From assembly GCA_029207755.1 (NCBI GenBank), contig JARCOQ010000005.1:49751563-49815562 (forward strand): 64,000 nt of DNA, read 5' to 3'. The notes below the pieces were generated by a model. It ran no database searches. It was given only the letters and a program-made list of their open reading frames with translations, and was not told where the DNA came from. This DNA is from Chamaea fasciata (taxonomy: Eukaryota; Chordata; Aves; Passeriformes; Sylviidae). This document shows, piece by piece, positions 24,054 through 37,768 of the stretch; position 1 is the first letter of the stretch, and every line of letters begins with the position of its first letter. The position numbers and the translations under genes are program-made.

Positions 24054-25059
24054 TGGTGTCTTCACGCCCTCAAGCTTTTCTCCATCCTTTTTTTTTGACC
24101 CTAATTGCTCCTCCACTCGCCGTGATGCTTTTGGTTGCATGAGATAGGGGCTGCCTGGGTCACAGGAGCAGCCCAGGGAAGCAGGAGGCACGGAAGGAAA
24201 AGCGGAGGGCAACAGGCAGAAGCCATTTCCAAAGCGCTTTCCGTCTTGAATGCTGCCAAGACAAAGCACACCCTGTGCTTTCTGGATGGAGCTCGAGCAC
24301 CTCAGCAATGAGCCGAATGTTTAGGCTGCAGACACCGGGGCTTGCTATCCCTGCTTCTCCTTTGCCTCGGTGTATTTTACACAAGCAGGCAATGAACGCA
24401 ACCAGGTGCCTACAACCAGAGCAGGCACGGCAACAGTTCAGCCACATCCAATTTAACCTCAGCGGAGAAGGAGAAGCGCCAAAGCAGCAGCGAGTACCGC
24501 AAAACCACCGCATCAGGGGGAACGCCAAACATGTCTTTGGTGATTTCTACTGCAGGGACACGGTCACACTTGTCTGTGCGGTGCAACCACCAAGGGTTTC
24601 TATCCTCCTCTCCCGAAAAAACGAGTGCTACGCTTTGGTTTTGCCCGGCACTGAGAGGCTGCGCTGGTAGCTTGCCGAGCTTCCCTAGCTCGCCGCAGTT
24701 CACGCGCCTTACGTAGATGACGCAGCAGAGGCTATTCAGGAAAGTTAGCGTAGGTTACGCAATCGACGTAAATCGCCTCGGCTGCCCAAGTTCCCTGGCG
24801 GATCGGGATTGCTGGTGCCCAGGGCAACTGTTTTTTTTCCTAAGGTTCAAAGCAAGAAGCTAGAGGAGGAAGTTCTGCTAAAAAATCCAAACATCAGCGG
24901 AGCTGGCAGACTTAGACCAAAAGCAGAACAAGCTGAAAAGATGCTCGGTGTTCCAAGCTGCACACTTCGATTTTCAAGCAGAGAAAGAAGGACAAAAAAG
25001 AAAAAAAATATTCTTAGCACCCTGATGAAACATTCACTACCAACTACAGATACTGGGAG
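21929..25059 (+). repeat. Array unit 8
   Basis: 3131 bp, poly(A) 32 (24019-24050). States: 52G, CAATTT, 238G, 291A, 791A, 1752T, T7, 2556C, 2630A, 3005C. Apart from 2630 and 3005 it matches unit 11 at every marker examined. Confidence 0.97.
24445..24809 (+). promoter_or_regulatory. CpG block, unit 8
   Basis: 2556C, 2630A haplotype. Confidence 0.5.
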
Positions 25060-27148
25060 GCTGAAAGTCAGAAGATGGCTTTAACATCCCTTTTCTTCAC
25101 GGGCTTAACGGTCATTTTCTTGGACAACACCTCATCTAAGCTTTAAGGCCTTAGCAGAAGTTTTACCATCTTTCCCATTCACTTTCTATACAATTTCTCT
25201 TAGTGGGCAATGAAGGAAATCAGTCCTATTTCATATCTGCCAATCATAGAATCACCTCTTTCTTCTAGAGAAAGAAAACCAAACCAAAACCAAACCAAAC
25301 CAAAAAACCCCAACAAAACAACAACAACAAACCACAGAAGAAAGCAGACCAAAAAAGCAAACCAACAGGTTTCTGAAACTTGCTTTGAAAGAGAAAAGCT
25401 GGATTCCAAGACTAACTGTGAAGCATCCTCCTTTGACTAGAAATGGGATTTCCCACCCCAGGACACAGCAGTGCCCAGGGTAGCCCCCAAACCCTGCAGA
25501 ACCCAGCTCTGCTGAGGTGGGGAGCAGCTTTGGTCTCTTCTTCCAGGCAGCCTGGAGCAAGCACAAACAGCAGCAGACAAAGCTCACCCAAGCCCCTGGC
25601 TTCATGAGCTCCTAGGCAGAGCAACAGCAGTCATGAATATTTAATCCAAATATACTCTGTTGATTTATCAACGAGTCTTTTTGGCATGACTTGAAACCTA
25701 CACAATTAAATATAGTAGAGAGGATGTAGAAAGGAGTGAAATTTCAGGTCCAGAATACCTTCCTTCGGTTTTGCTAGGGCTACGCAAGAAAACAGCCGCA
25801 GGAAGATAGAAGATGATCTATTAAATCAAGACCAACTTTTTTGGTGAACGTCTTGTACACAAGAAGAGAGTTTTAACGGGGATGCCTGCTCCTTGCAAAG
25901 CACCTACATTTTATTTTAGACAAGAAGGAATACGGAGGAGATACAGTCACATTCTACTTTTACTGCAGCTGAATGAGCAGCGGTCTCAGTGTTCACTGAA
26001 GAATGAGAATTGGCATTGGTTTGAAACACTCAATGAAGATGTCAATGGCATTTGCTTTTCTAAAGAACTTCTTCTGCCCGTGTAAGATTTTTCTTTAAAG
26101 TGCATTTTAGGAAAAAGAAGAGTAATAATAATAATTAAAAAAACAAAAATCAGTAAGACCCCAAAATCCACGAGAAGTATTTTTGGAGCTGCCATCAACA
26201 ATCCATAGCCTTAAGTCCAGCCACAGAACAGAAGCAGCTCCAGTGACTCAGCCACGTCACCTGAGTTCCAGTAGCCTCGAATGCACTGAAGGCATTGTGT
26301 CTTGCTTCATTGGGTACTATGTTGCACTGTACGGAAGTCTATCAAAGCCAACTGAATGAAATGAACAATTCTTTCTATTTCAAGAAGGAAAAGCACTTGA
26401 CCAGGAAATACAGAAGAAGACTGGACAGAGATTGGTAAATAAGGCAAGACTGCAGCACCCCTTGCTAAAACACCAAATGAACACCTGCAAAACACAGAAA
26501 AAAGTCTGCCTTCTTCTTTTATCGTCGCTAAAGTGGACAGTCTACCTGCTTCCTGGGTCCAAACATAGTTCAAACTGCAAATTGTTCGTTTGTTTCAACT
26601 GCACGGTGAAGAATCCTCAGCAAACCATGCCCTGCTCCATTTATGATCAACGTATTCTTGTTCGGCTTCTTGGGAAAGTTTCCAAGGAGATTTTCATCAT
26701 ATTGGTCGTGATGAAATACTAAAGAAACCACCCAGGAATCGCATTTTCTAACTACAGAACTGCTCCTGACATCTGTAGCAAAATTTCATTTGCTTTTCTT
26801 TGTCCTCTAACGCACCCATTAATATTGGTCACTTAACCACACTGAGCTCTCTTCACTTGCACTTGCACTTTCGGTTTCTTTTTTTTCCAGCTTGATGCTG
26901 CCTCAGAAACGATGTCTGCAGGAGCTGCACGTTAGACAGGCACGTCAGCTCTTCAGAAAGTGGAGGCTGTAAGGATTAAAAGGGACTCTCTCAAGTGGAA
27001 GGCAGGATTCTGGCTTGCAGGGCTGCTGTCCATGCTCAGAAGGACAGCAGCAAGGTAACACTCAGCTGTTCTTAAGGTAAAATTCAAGCTTCCTGCCTTA
27101 GAAAGAAGGCTAAGTTTTTACCTCAGCTCTACCCTCTCCAAGTTCTAG

Positions 27149-27207
<59 letters not shown>

Positions 27208-28213
27208 TGGTGTCTTCACGCCCTCAAGCTTTTCTCCATCCTTTTTTTTTGACCCTAATTGCTCCTCCACTCGCCGTGATGCTTTTGGTTGCATGAGATA
27301 GGGGCTGCCTGGGTCACAGGAGCAGCCCAGGGAAGCAGGAGGCACGGAAGGAAAAGCGGAGGGCAACAGGCAGAAGCCATTTCCAAAGCGCTTTCCGTCT
27401 TGAATGCTGCCAAGACAAAGCACACCCTGTGCTTTCTGGATGGAGCTCGAGCACCTCAGCAATGAGCCGAATGTTTAGGCTGCAGACACCGGGGCTTGCT
27501 ATCCCTGCTTCTCCTTTGCCTCGGTGTATTTTACACAAGCAGGCAATGAACGCAACCAGGTGCCTACAACCAGAGCAGGCACGGCAACAGTTCAGCCACA
27601 TCCAATTTAACCTCAGCGGAGAAGGAGAAGCGCCAAAGCAGCAGCGAGTACCGCAAAACCACCGCATCAGGGGGAACGCCAAACATGTCTTTGGTGATTT
27701 CTACTGCAGGGACACGGTCACACTTGTCTGTGCGGTGCAACCACCAAGGGTTTCTATCCTCCTCTCCCGAAAAAACGAGTGCTACGCTTTGGTTTTGCCC
27801 GGCACTGAGAGGCTGCGCTGGTAGCTTGCCGAGCTTCCCTAGCTCGCCGCAGTTCACGCGCCTTACGTAGATGACGCAGCAGAGGCTATTCAGGAAAGTT
27901 AGCGTAGGTTACGCAATCGACGTAAATCGCCTCGGCTGCCCAAGTTCCCTGGCGGATCGGGATTGCTGGTGCCCAGGGCAACTGTTTTTTTTCCTAAGGT
28001 TCAAAGCAAGAAGCTAGAGGAGGAAGTTCTGCTAAAAAATCCAAACATCAGCGGAGCTGGCAGACTTAGACCAAAAGCAGAACAAGCTGAAAAGATGCTC
28101 GGTGTTCCAAGCTGCACACTTCGATTTTCAAGCAGAGAAAGAAGGACAAAAAAGAAAAAAAATATTCTTAGCACCCTGATGAAACATTCACTACCAACTA
28201 CAGATACTGGGAG
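25060..28213 (+). repeat. Array unit 9
   Basis: 3154 bp, poly(A) 54 (27151-27204). It carries a C-to-G change at offset 299 (AAAAAAGC) shared only with unit 12. It is the first copy with the block haplotype 1752C, 1795C, T8, 1859C. The 3' end is 2556C, 2630A, 3005C. Confidence 0.97.
27599..27963 (+). promoter_or_regulatory. CpG block, unit 9
   Basis: 2556C, 2630A haplotype. Confidence 0.5.
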
Positions 28214-28340
28214 GCTGAAAGTCAGAAGATGGCTTTAACATCCCTTTTCTTCACGGGCTTAACGATCATTTTCTTGGACAACACCTCATCTAAGCTTTAA
28301 GGCCTTAGCAGAAGTTTTACCATCTTTCCCATTCACTTTT

Positions 28341-28347
28341 TATAAAA
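28341..28347 (+). promoter_or_regulatory. TATAAAA variant, unit 10
   Basis: Same TTTTATAAAA form as unit 7, found in no other unit. Confidence 0.25.
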
Positions 28348-30301
28348 TTCCTCTTAGTGGGCAATGAAGGAAATCAGTCCTATTTCATATCTGCCAATCA
28401 TAGAATCACCTCTTTCTTCTAGAGAAAGAAAACCAAACCAAAACCAAACCGAACCAAAAAACCCCAACAAAACAACAACAACAAACCACAGAAGAAAGCA
28501 GACCAAAAAACCAAACCAACAGGTTTCTGAAACTTGCTTTGAAAGAGAAAAGCTGGATTCCAAGACTAACTGTGAAGCATCCTCCTTTGACTAGAAATGG
28601 GATTTCCCACCCCAGGACACAGCAGTGCCCAGGGTAGCCCCCAAACCCTGCAGAACCCAGCTCTGCTGAGGTGGGGAGCAGCTTTGGTCTCTTCTTCCAG
28701 GCAGCCTGGAGCAAGCACAAACAGCAGCAGACAAAGCTCACCCAAGCCCTTGGCTTCATGAGCTCCTAGGCAGAGCAACAGCAGTCATGAATATTTAATC
28801 CAAATATACTCTGTTGATTTATCAACGAGTCTTTTTGGCATGACTTGAAACCTACACAATTAAATATAGTAGAGAGGATGTAGAAAGGAGTGAAATTTCA
28901 GGTCCAGAATACCTTCCTTCGGTTTTGCTAGGGCTACGCAAGAAAACAGCCGCAGGAAGATAGAAGATGATCTATTAAATCAAGACCAACTTTTTTGGTG
29001 AACATCTTGTACACAAGAAGAGAGTTTTAACGGGGATGCCTGCTCCTTGCAAAGCACCTACATTTTATTTTAGACAAGAAGGAATACGGAGGAGATACAG
29101 TCACATTCTACTTTTACTGCAGCTGAATGAGCAGCGGTCTCAGTGTTCACTGAAGAATGAGAATTGGCATTGGTTTGAAACACTCAATGAAGATGTCAAT
29201 GGCATTTGCTTTTCTAAAGAACTTCTTCTGCCCGTGTAAGATTTTTCTTTAAAGTGCATTTTAGGAAAAAGAAGAGTAATAATAATAATTAAAAAAACAA
29301 AAATCAGTAAGACCCCAAAATCCACGAGAAGTATTTTTGGAGCTGCCATCAACAATCCATAGCCTTAAGTCCAGCCACAGAACAGAAGCAGCTCCAGTGA
29401 CTCAGCCACGTCACCTGAGTTCCAGTAGCCTCGAATGCACTGAAGGCATTGTGTCTTGCTTCATTGGGTACTATGTTGCACTGTACGGAAGTCTATCAAA
29501 GCCAGCTGAATGAAATGAACAATTCTTTCTATTTCAAGAAGGAAAAGCACTTGACCAGGAAATACAGAAGAAGACTGGACAGAGATTGGTAAATAAGGCA
29601 AGACTGCAGCACCCCTTGCTAAAACACCAAATGAACACCTGCAAAACACAGAAAAAAGTCTGCCTTCTTCTTTTATCGTCGCTAAAGTGGACAGTCTACC
29701 TGCTTCCTGGGTCCAAACATAGTTCAAACTGCAAATTGTTCGTTTGTTTCAACTGCACGGTGAAGAATCCTCAGCAAACCATGCCCTGCTCCATTTATGA
29801 TCAACGTATTCTTGTTCGGCTTCTTGGGAAAGTTTCCAAGGAGATTTTCATCATATTGGTCGTGATGAAATACTAAAGAAACCACCCAGGAATCGCATTT
29901 TCTAACTACAGAACTGCTCCTGACATCTGTAGCAAAATTTCATTTGCTTTTCTTTGTCCTCTAATGCACCCATTAATATTGGTCACTTAACCACACTGAG
30001 CTCTCTTAACTTGCACTTGCACTTTCGGTTTCTTTTTTTCCAGCTTGATGCTGCCTCAGAAACGATGTCTGTAGGAGCTGCACGTTAGACAGGCACGTCA
30101 GCTCTTCAGAAAGTGGAGGCTGTAAGGATTAAAAGGGACTCTCTCAAGTGGAAGGCAGGATTCTGGCTTGCAGGGCTGCTGTCCATGCTCAGAAGGACAG
30201 CAGCAAGGTAACACTCAGCTGTTCTTAAGGTAAAATTCAAGCTTCCTGCCTTAGAAAGAAGGCTAAGTTTTTACCTCAGCTCTACCCTCTCCAAGTTCTA
30301 G

Positions 30302-30342
<41 letters not shown>

Positions 30343-30733
30343 TGGTGTCTTCACGCCCTCAAGCTTTTCTCCATCCTTTTTTTTTGACCCTAATTGCTCC
30401 TCCACTCGCCGTGATGCTTTTGGTTGCATGAGATAGGGGCTGCCTGGGTCACAGGAGCAGCCCAGGGAAGCAGGAGGCACGGAAGGAAAAGCGGAGGGCA
30501 ACAGGCAGAAGCCATTTCCAAAGCGCTTTCCGTCTTGAATGCTGCCAAGACAAAGCACACCCTGTGCTTTCTGGATGGAGCTCGAGCACCTCAGCAATGA
30601 GCCGAATGTTTAGGCTGCAGACACCGGGGCTTGCTATCCCTGCTTCTCCTTTGCCTCGGTGTATTTTACACAAGCAGGCAATGAACGCAACCAGGTGCCT
30701 ACAACCAGAGCAGGCACGGCAACAGTTCAGCCA

Positions 30734-31098
30734 CATCCAATTTAACCTCAGCGGAGAAGGAGAAGCGCTAAAGCAGCAGCGAGTACCGCAAAACCACCGC
30801 ATCAGGGGGAACGCCAAACATGTCTTTGGTGATTTCTACTGCTGGGACACGGTCACACTTGTCTGTGCGGTGCAACCACCAAGGGTTTCTATCCTCCTCT
30901 CCCGAAAAAACGAGTGCTACGCTTTGGTTTTGCCCGGCACTGAGAGGCTGCGCTGGTAGCTTGCCGAGCTTCCCTAGCTCGCCGCAGTTCACGCGCCTTA
31001 CGTAGATGACGCAGCAGAGGCTATTCAGGAAAGTTAGCGTAGGTTACGCAATCGACGTAAATCGCCTCGGCTGCCCAAGTTCCCTGGCGGATCGGGAT
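30734..31098 (+). promoter_or_regulatory. CpG block, unit 10
   Basis: 2556T, 2630T haplotype, like unit 7. Confidence 0.5.
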
Positions 31099-31348
31099 TG
31101 CTGGTGCCCAGGGCAACTGTTTTTTTTCCTAAGGTTCAAAGCAAGAAGCTAGAGGAGGAAGTTCTGCTAAAAAATCCAAACATCAGCGGAGCTGGCAGAC
31201 TTAGACCAAAAGCAGAACAAGCTGAAAAGATGCTCGGTGTTCCAAGCTGCACACTTCGATTTTCAAGCAGAGAAAGAAGGACAAAAAAGAAAAAAAATAT
31301 TCTTAGCACCCTGATGAAACATTCACTACCAACTACAGATACTGGGAG

Positions 31349-33436
31349 GCTGAAAGTCAGAAGATGGCTTTAACATCCCTTTTCTTCACGGGCTTAACGG
31401 TCATTTTCTTGGACAACACCTCATCTAAGCTTTAAGGCCTTAGCAGAAGTTTTACCATCTTTCCCATTCACTTTCTATACAATTTCTCTTAGTGGGCAAT
31501 GAAGGAAATCAGTCCTATTTCATATCTGCCAATCATAGAATCACCTCTTTCTTCTAGAGAAAGAAAACCAAACCAAAACCAAACCGAACCAAAAAACCCC
31601 AACAAAACAACAACAACAAACCACAGAAGAAAGCAGACAAAAAAACCAAACCAACAGGTTTCTGAAACTTGCTTTGAAAGAGAAAAGCTGGATTCCAAGA
31701 CTAACTGTGAAGCATCCTCCTTTGACTAGAAATGGGATTTCCCACCCCAGGACACAGCAGTGCCCAGGGTAGCCCCCAAACCCTGCAGAACCCAGCTCTG
31801 CTGAGGTGGGGAGCAGCTTTGGTCTCTTCTTCCAGGCAGCCTGGAGCAAGCACAAACAGCAGCAGACAAAGCTCACCCAAGCCCCTGGCTTCATGAGCTC
31901 CTAGGCAGAGCAACAGCAGTCATGAATATTTAATCCAAATATACTCTGTTGATTTATCAACGAGTCTTTTTGGCATGACTTGAAACCTACACAATTAAAT
32001 ATAGTAGAGAGGATGTAGAAAGGAGTGAAATTTCAGGTCCAGAATACCTTCCTTCGGTTTTGCTAGGGCTACGCAAGAAAACAGCCGCAGGAAGATAGAA
32101 GATGATCTATTAAATCAAGACCAACTTTTTTGGTGAACATCTTGTACACAAGAAGAGAGTTTTAACGGGGATGCCTGCTCCTTGCAAAGCACCTACATTT
32201 TATTTTAGACAAGAAGGAATACGGAGGAGATACAGTCACATTCTACTTTTACTGCAGCTGAATGAGCAGCGGTCTCAGTGTTCACTGAAGAATGAGAATT
32301 GGCATTGGTTTGAAACACTCAATGAAGATGTCAATGGCATTTGCTTTTCTAAAGAACTTCTTCTGCCCGTGTAAGATTTTTCTTTAAAGTGCATTTTAGG
32401 AAAAAGAAGAGTAATAATAATAATTAAAAAAACAAAAATCAGTAAGACCCCAAAATCCACGAGAAGTATTTTTGGAGCTGCCATCAACAATCCATAGCCT
32501 TAAGTCCAGCCACAGAACAGAAGCAGCTCCAGTGACTCAGCCACGTCACCTGAGTTCCAGTAGCCTCGAATGCACTGAAGGCATTGTGTCTTGCTTCATT
32601 GGGTACTATGTTGCACTGTACGGAAGTCTATCAAAGCCAACTGAATGAAATGAACAATTCTTTCTATTTCAAGAAGGAAAAGCACTTGACCAGGAAATAC
32701 AGAAGAAGACTGGACAGAGATTGGTAAATAAGGCAAGACTGCAGCACCCCTTGCTAAAACACCAAATGAACACCTGCAAAACACAGAAAAAAGTCTGCCT
32801 TCTTCTTTTATCGTCGCTAAAGTGGACAGTCTACCTGCTTCCTGGGTCCAAACATAGTTCAAACTGCAAATTGTTCGTTTGTTTCAACTGCACGGTGAAG
32901 AATCCTCAGCAAACCATGCCCTGCTCCATTTATGATCAACGTATTCTTGTTCGGCTTCTTGGGAAAGTTTCCAAGGAGATTTTCATCATATTGGTCGTGA
33001 TGAAATACTAAAGAAACCACCCAGGAATCGCATTTTCTAACTACAGAACTGCTCCTGACATCTGTAGCAAAATTTCATTTGCTTTTCTTTGTCCTCTAAT
33101 GCACCCATTAATATTGGTCACTTAACCACACTGAGCTCTCTTAACTTGCACTTGCACTTTCGGTTTCTTTTTTTCCAGCTTGATGCTGCCTCAGAAACGA
33201 TGTCTGTAGGAGCTGCACGTTAGACAGGCACGTCAGCTCTTCAGAAAGTGGAGGCTGTAAGGATTAAAAGGGACTCTCTCAAGTGGAAGGCAGGATTCTG
33301 GCTTGCAGGGCTGCTGTCCATGCTCAGAAGGACAGCAGCAAGGTAACACTCAGCTGTTCTTAAGGTAAAATTCAAGCTTCCTGCCTTAGAAAGAAGGCTA
33401 AGTTTTTACCTCAGCTCTACCCTCTCCAAGTTCTAG

Positions 33437-33473
<37 letters not shown>

Positions 33474-34479
33474 TGGTGTCTTCACGCCCTCAAGCTTTTC
33501 TCCATCCTTTTTTTTTGACCCTAATTGCTCCTCCACTCGCCGTGATGCTTTTGGTTGCATGAGATAGGGGCTGCCTGGGTCACAGGAGCAGCCCAGGGAA
33601 GCAGGAGGCACGGAAGGAAAAGCGGAGGGCAACAGGCAGAAGCCATTTCCAAAGCGCTTTCCGTCTTGAATGCTGCCAAGACAAAGCACACCCTGTGCTT
33701 TCTGGATGGAGCTCGAGCACCTCAGCAATGAGCCGAATGTTTAGGCTGCAGACACCGGGGCTTGCTATCCCTGCTTCTCCTTTGCCTCGGTGTATTTTAC
33801 ACAAGCAGGCAATGAACGCAACCAGGTGCCTACAACCAGAGCAGGCACGGCAACAGTTCAGCCACATCCAATTTAACCTCAGCGGAGAAGGAGAAGCGCC
33901 AAAGCAGCAGCGAGTACCGCAAAACCACCGCATCAGGGGGAACGCCAAACATGTCTTTGGTGATTTCTACTGCTGGGACACGGTCACACTTGTCTGTGCG
34001 GTGCAACCACCAAGGGTTTCTATCCTCCTCTCCCGAAAAAACGAGTGCTACGCTTTGGTTTTGCCCGGCACTGAGAGGCTGCGCTGGTAGCTTGCCGAGC
34101 TTCCCTAGCTCGCCGCAGTTCACGCGCCTTACGTAGATGACGCAGCAGAGGCTATTCAGGAAAGTTAGCGTAGGTTACGCAATCGACGTAAATCGCCTCG
34201 GCTGCCCAAGTTCCCTGGCGGATCGGGATTGCTGGTGCCCAGGGCAACTGTTTTTTTTCCTAAGGTTCAAAGCAAGAAGCTAGAGGAGGAAGTTCTGCTA
34301 AAAAATCCAAACATCAGCGGAGCTGGCAGACTTAGACCAAAAGCAGAAAAAGCTGAAAAGATGCTCGGTGTTCCAAGCTGCACACTTCGATTTTCAAGCA
34401 GAGAAAGAAGGACAAAAAAGAAAAAAAATATTCTTAGCACCCTGATGAAACATTCACTACCAACTACAGATACTGGGAG
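31349..34479 (+). repeat. Array unit 11
   Basis: 3131 bp, poly(A) 32 (33439-33470), the same unusual length as unit 8. States: 52G, CAATTT, 238G, 291A, 791A, 2556C, 2630T. It is the first copy with 3005A, which then predominates to the right. Confidence 0.97.
33865..34229 (+). promoter_or_regulatory. CpG block, unit 11
   Basis: 2556C with 2630T, a combination seen only here; it looks recombinant. Confidence 0.5.
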
Positions 34480-34606
34480 GCTGAAAGTCAGAAGATGGCT
34501 TTAACATCCCTTTTCTTCACGGGCTTAACGGTCATTTTCTTGGACAACACCTCATCTAAGCTTTAAGGCCTTAGCAGAAGTTTTACCATCTTTCCCATTC
34601 ACTTTC

Positions 34607-34613
34607 TATAAAA
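34607..34613 (+). promoter_or_regulatory. TATAAAA variant, unit 12
   Basis: CTATAAAATTCC form; units 9 and 12 otherwise match here, so this was probably introduced by local conversion. Confidence 0.25.
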
Positions 34614-36568
34614 TTCCTCTTAGTGGGCAATGAAGGAAATCAGTCCTATTTCATATCTGCCAATCATAGAATCACCTCTTTCTTCTAGAGAAAGAAAACC
34701 AAACCAAAACCAAACCAAACCAAAAAACCCCAACAAAACAACAACAACAAACCACAGAAGAAAGCAGACCAAAAAAGCAAACCAACAGGTTTCTGAAACT
34801 TGCTTTGAAAGAGAAAAGCTGGATTCCAAGACTAACTGTGAAGCATCCTCCTTTGACTAGAAATGGGATTTCCCACCCCAGGACACAGCAGTGCCCAGGG
34901 TAGCCCCCAAACCCTGCAGAACCCAGCTCTGCTGAGGTGGGGAGCAGCTTTGGTCTCTTCTTCCAGGCAGCCTGGAGCAAGCACAAACAGCAGCAGACAA
35001 AGCTCACCCAAGCCCCTGGCTTCATGAGCTCCTAGGCAGAGCAACAGCAGTCATGAATATTTAATCCAAATATACTCTGTTGATTTATCAACGAGTCTTT
35101 TTGGCATGACTTGAAACCTACACAATTAAATATAGTAGAGAGGATGTAGAAAGGAGTGAAATTTCAGGTCCAGAATACCTTCCTTCGGTTTTGCTAGGGC
35201 TACGCAAGAAAACAGCCGCAGGAAGATAGAAGATGATCTATTAAATCAAGACCAACTTTTTTGGTGAACATCTTGTACACAAGAAGAGAGTTTTAACGGG
35301 GATGCCTGCTCCTTGCAAAGCACCTACATTTTATTTTAGACAAGAAGGAATACGGAGGAGATACAGTCACATTCTACTTTTACTGCAGCTGAATGAGCAG
35401 CGGTCTCAGTGTTCACTGAAGAATGAGAATTGGCATTGGTTTGAAACACTCAATGAAGATGTCAATGGCATTTGCTTTTCTAAAGAACTTCTTCTGCCCG
35501 TGTAAGATTTTTCTTTAAAGTGCATTTTAGGAAAAAGAAGAGTAATAATAATAATTAAAAAAACAAAAATCAGTAAGACCCCAAAATCCACGAGAAGTAT
35601 TTTTGGAGCTGCCATCAACAATCCATAGCCTTAAGTCCAGCCACAGAACAGAAGCAGCTCCAGTGACTCAGCCACGTCACCTGAGTTCCAGTAGCCTCGA
35701 ATGCACTGAAGGCATTGTGTCTTGCTTCATTGGGTACTATGTTGCACTGTACGGAAGTCTATCAAAGCCAACTGAATGAAATGAACAATTCTTTCTATTT
35801 CAAGAAGGAAAAGCACTTGACCAGGAAATACAGAAGAAGACTGGACAGAGATTGGTAAATAAGGCAAGACTGCAGCACCCCTTGCTAAAACACCAAATGA
35901 ACACCTGCAAAACACAGAAAAAAGTCTGCCTTCTTCTTTTATCGTCGCTAAAGTGGACAGTCTACCTGCTTCCTGGGTCCAAACATAGTTCAAACTGCAA
36001 ATTGTTCGTTTGTTTCAACTGCACGGTGAAGAATCCTCAGCAAACCATGCCCTGCTCCATTTATGATCAACGTATTCTTGTTCGGCTTCTTGGGAAAGTT
36101 TCCAAGGAGATTTTCATCATATTGGTCGTGATGAAATACTAAAGAAACCACCCAGGAATCGCATTTTCTAACTACAGAACTGCTCCTGACATCTGTAGCA
36201 AAATTTCATTTGCTTTTCTTTGTCCTCTAACGCACCCATTAATATTGGTCACTTAACCACACTGAGCTCTCTTCACTTGCACTTGCACTTTCGGTTTCTT
36301 TTTTTTCCAGCTTGATGCTGCCTCAGAAACGATGTCTGCAGGAGCTGCACGTTAGACAGGCACGTCAGCTCTTCAGAAAGTGGAGGCTGTAAGGATTAAA
36401 AGGGACTCTCTCAAGTGGAAGGCAGGATTCTGGCTTGCAGGGCTGCTGTCCATGCTCAGAAGGACAGCAGCAAGGTAACACTCAGCTGTTCTTAAGGTAA
36501 AATTCAAGCTTCCTGCCTTAGAAAGAAGGCTAAGTTTTTACCTCAGCTCTACCCTCTCCAAGTTCTAG

Positions 36569-36628
<60 letters not shown>

Positions 36629-37019
36629 TGGTGTCTTCACGCCCTCAAGCTTTTCTCCATCCTTTTTTTTGACCCTAATTGCTCCTCCACTCGCCGTGAT
36701 GCTTTTGGTTGCATGAGATAGGGGCTGCCTGGGTCACAGGAGCAGCCCAGGGAAGCAGGAGGCACGGAAGGAAAAGCGGAGGGCAACAGGCAGAAGCCAT
36801 TTCCAAAGCGCTTTCCGTCTTGAATGCTGCCAAGACAAAGCACACCCTGTGCTTTCTGGATGGAGCTCGAGCACCTCAGCAATGAGCCGAATGTTTAGGC
36901 TGCAGACACCGGGGCTTGCTATCCCTGCTTCTCCTTTGCCTCGGTGTATTTTACACAAGCAGGCAATGAACGCAACCAGGTGCCTACAACCAGAAGCAGG
37001 CACGGCAACAGTTCAGCCA

Positions 37020-37384
37020 CATCCAATTTAACCTCAGCGGAGAAGGAGAAGCGCTAAAGCAGCAGCGAGTACCGCAAAACCACCGCATCAGGGGGAACGC
37101 CAAACATGTCTTTGGTGATTTCTACTGCTGGGACACGGTCACACTTGTCTGTGCGGTGCAACCACCAAGGGTTTCTATCCTCCTCTCCCGAAAAAACGAG
37201 TGCTACGCTTTGGTTTTGCCCGGCACTGAGAGGCTGCGCTGGTAGCTTGCCGAGCTTCCCTAGCTCGCCGCAGTTCACGCGCCTTACGTAGATGACGCAG
37301 CAGAGGCTATTCAGGAAAGTTAGCGTAGGTTACGCAATCGACGTAAATCGCCTCGGCTGCCCAAGTTCCCTGGCGGATCGGGAT
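37020..37384 (+). promoter_or_regulatory. CpG block, unit 12
   Basis: 2556T, 2630T; first block preceded by the A-insertion near offset 2495. Confidence 0.5.
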
Positions 37385-37761
37385 TGCTGGTGCCCAGGGC
37401 AACTGTTTTTTTTCCTAAGGTTCAAAGCAAGAAGCTAGAGGAGGAAGTTCTGCTAAAAAATCCAAACATCAGCGGAGCTGGCAGACTTAGACCAAAAGCA
37501 GAAAAAGCTGAAAAGATGCTCGGTGTTCCAAGCTGCACACTTCGATTTTCAAGCAGAGAAAGAAGGACAAAAAAGAAAAAAAATATTCTTAGCACCCTGA
37601 TGAAACATTCACTACCAACTACAGATACTGGGAGGCTGAAAGGCAGAAGATGGCTTTAACATCCCTTTTCTTCACGGGCTTAACGGTCATTTTCTTGGAC
37701 AACACCTCATCTAAGCTTTAAGGCCTTAGCAGAAGTTTTACCATCTTTCCCATTCACTTTC

Positions 37762-37768
37762 TATAAAA
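37762..37768 (+). promoter_or_regulatory. TATAAAA variant, unit 13
   Basis: CTATAAAATTCC form. Confidence 0.25.

Larger units (their letters stand above)
28214..31348 (+). repeat. Array unit 10
   Basis: 3135 bp, poly(A) 36 (30304-30339). It matches unit 7 at the TTTTATAAAA form, 238G, 291C, 791A, AGCCAGCTG, 2556T and 2630T. Private C-to-T at about 28749 (AAGCCCTTGG). Confidence 0.97.
34480..37634 (+). repeat. Array unit 12 (longest)
   Basis: 3155 bp, poly(A) 55 (36571-36625), the longest uninterrupted tract. The 5' part matches unit 9 (offset 299 G, 238A, 291C, 1752C/T8/1859C). Beyond the poly(A) it switches to T8 at 2164, the A-insertion near 2495, 2556T, 2630T and 3005A, as in unit 13. 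This places a haplotype switch close to the poly(A) tract. Confidence 0.97.
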
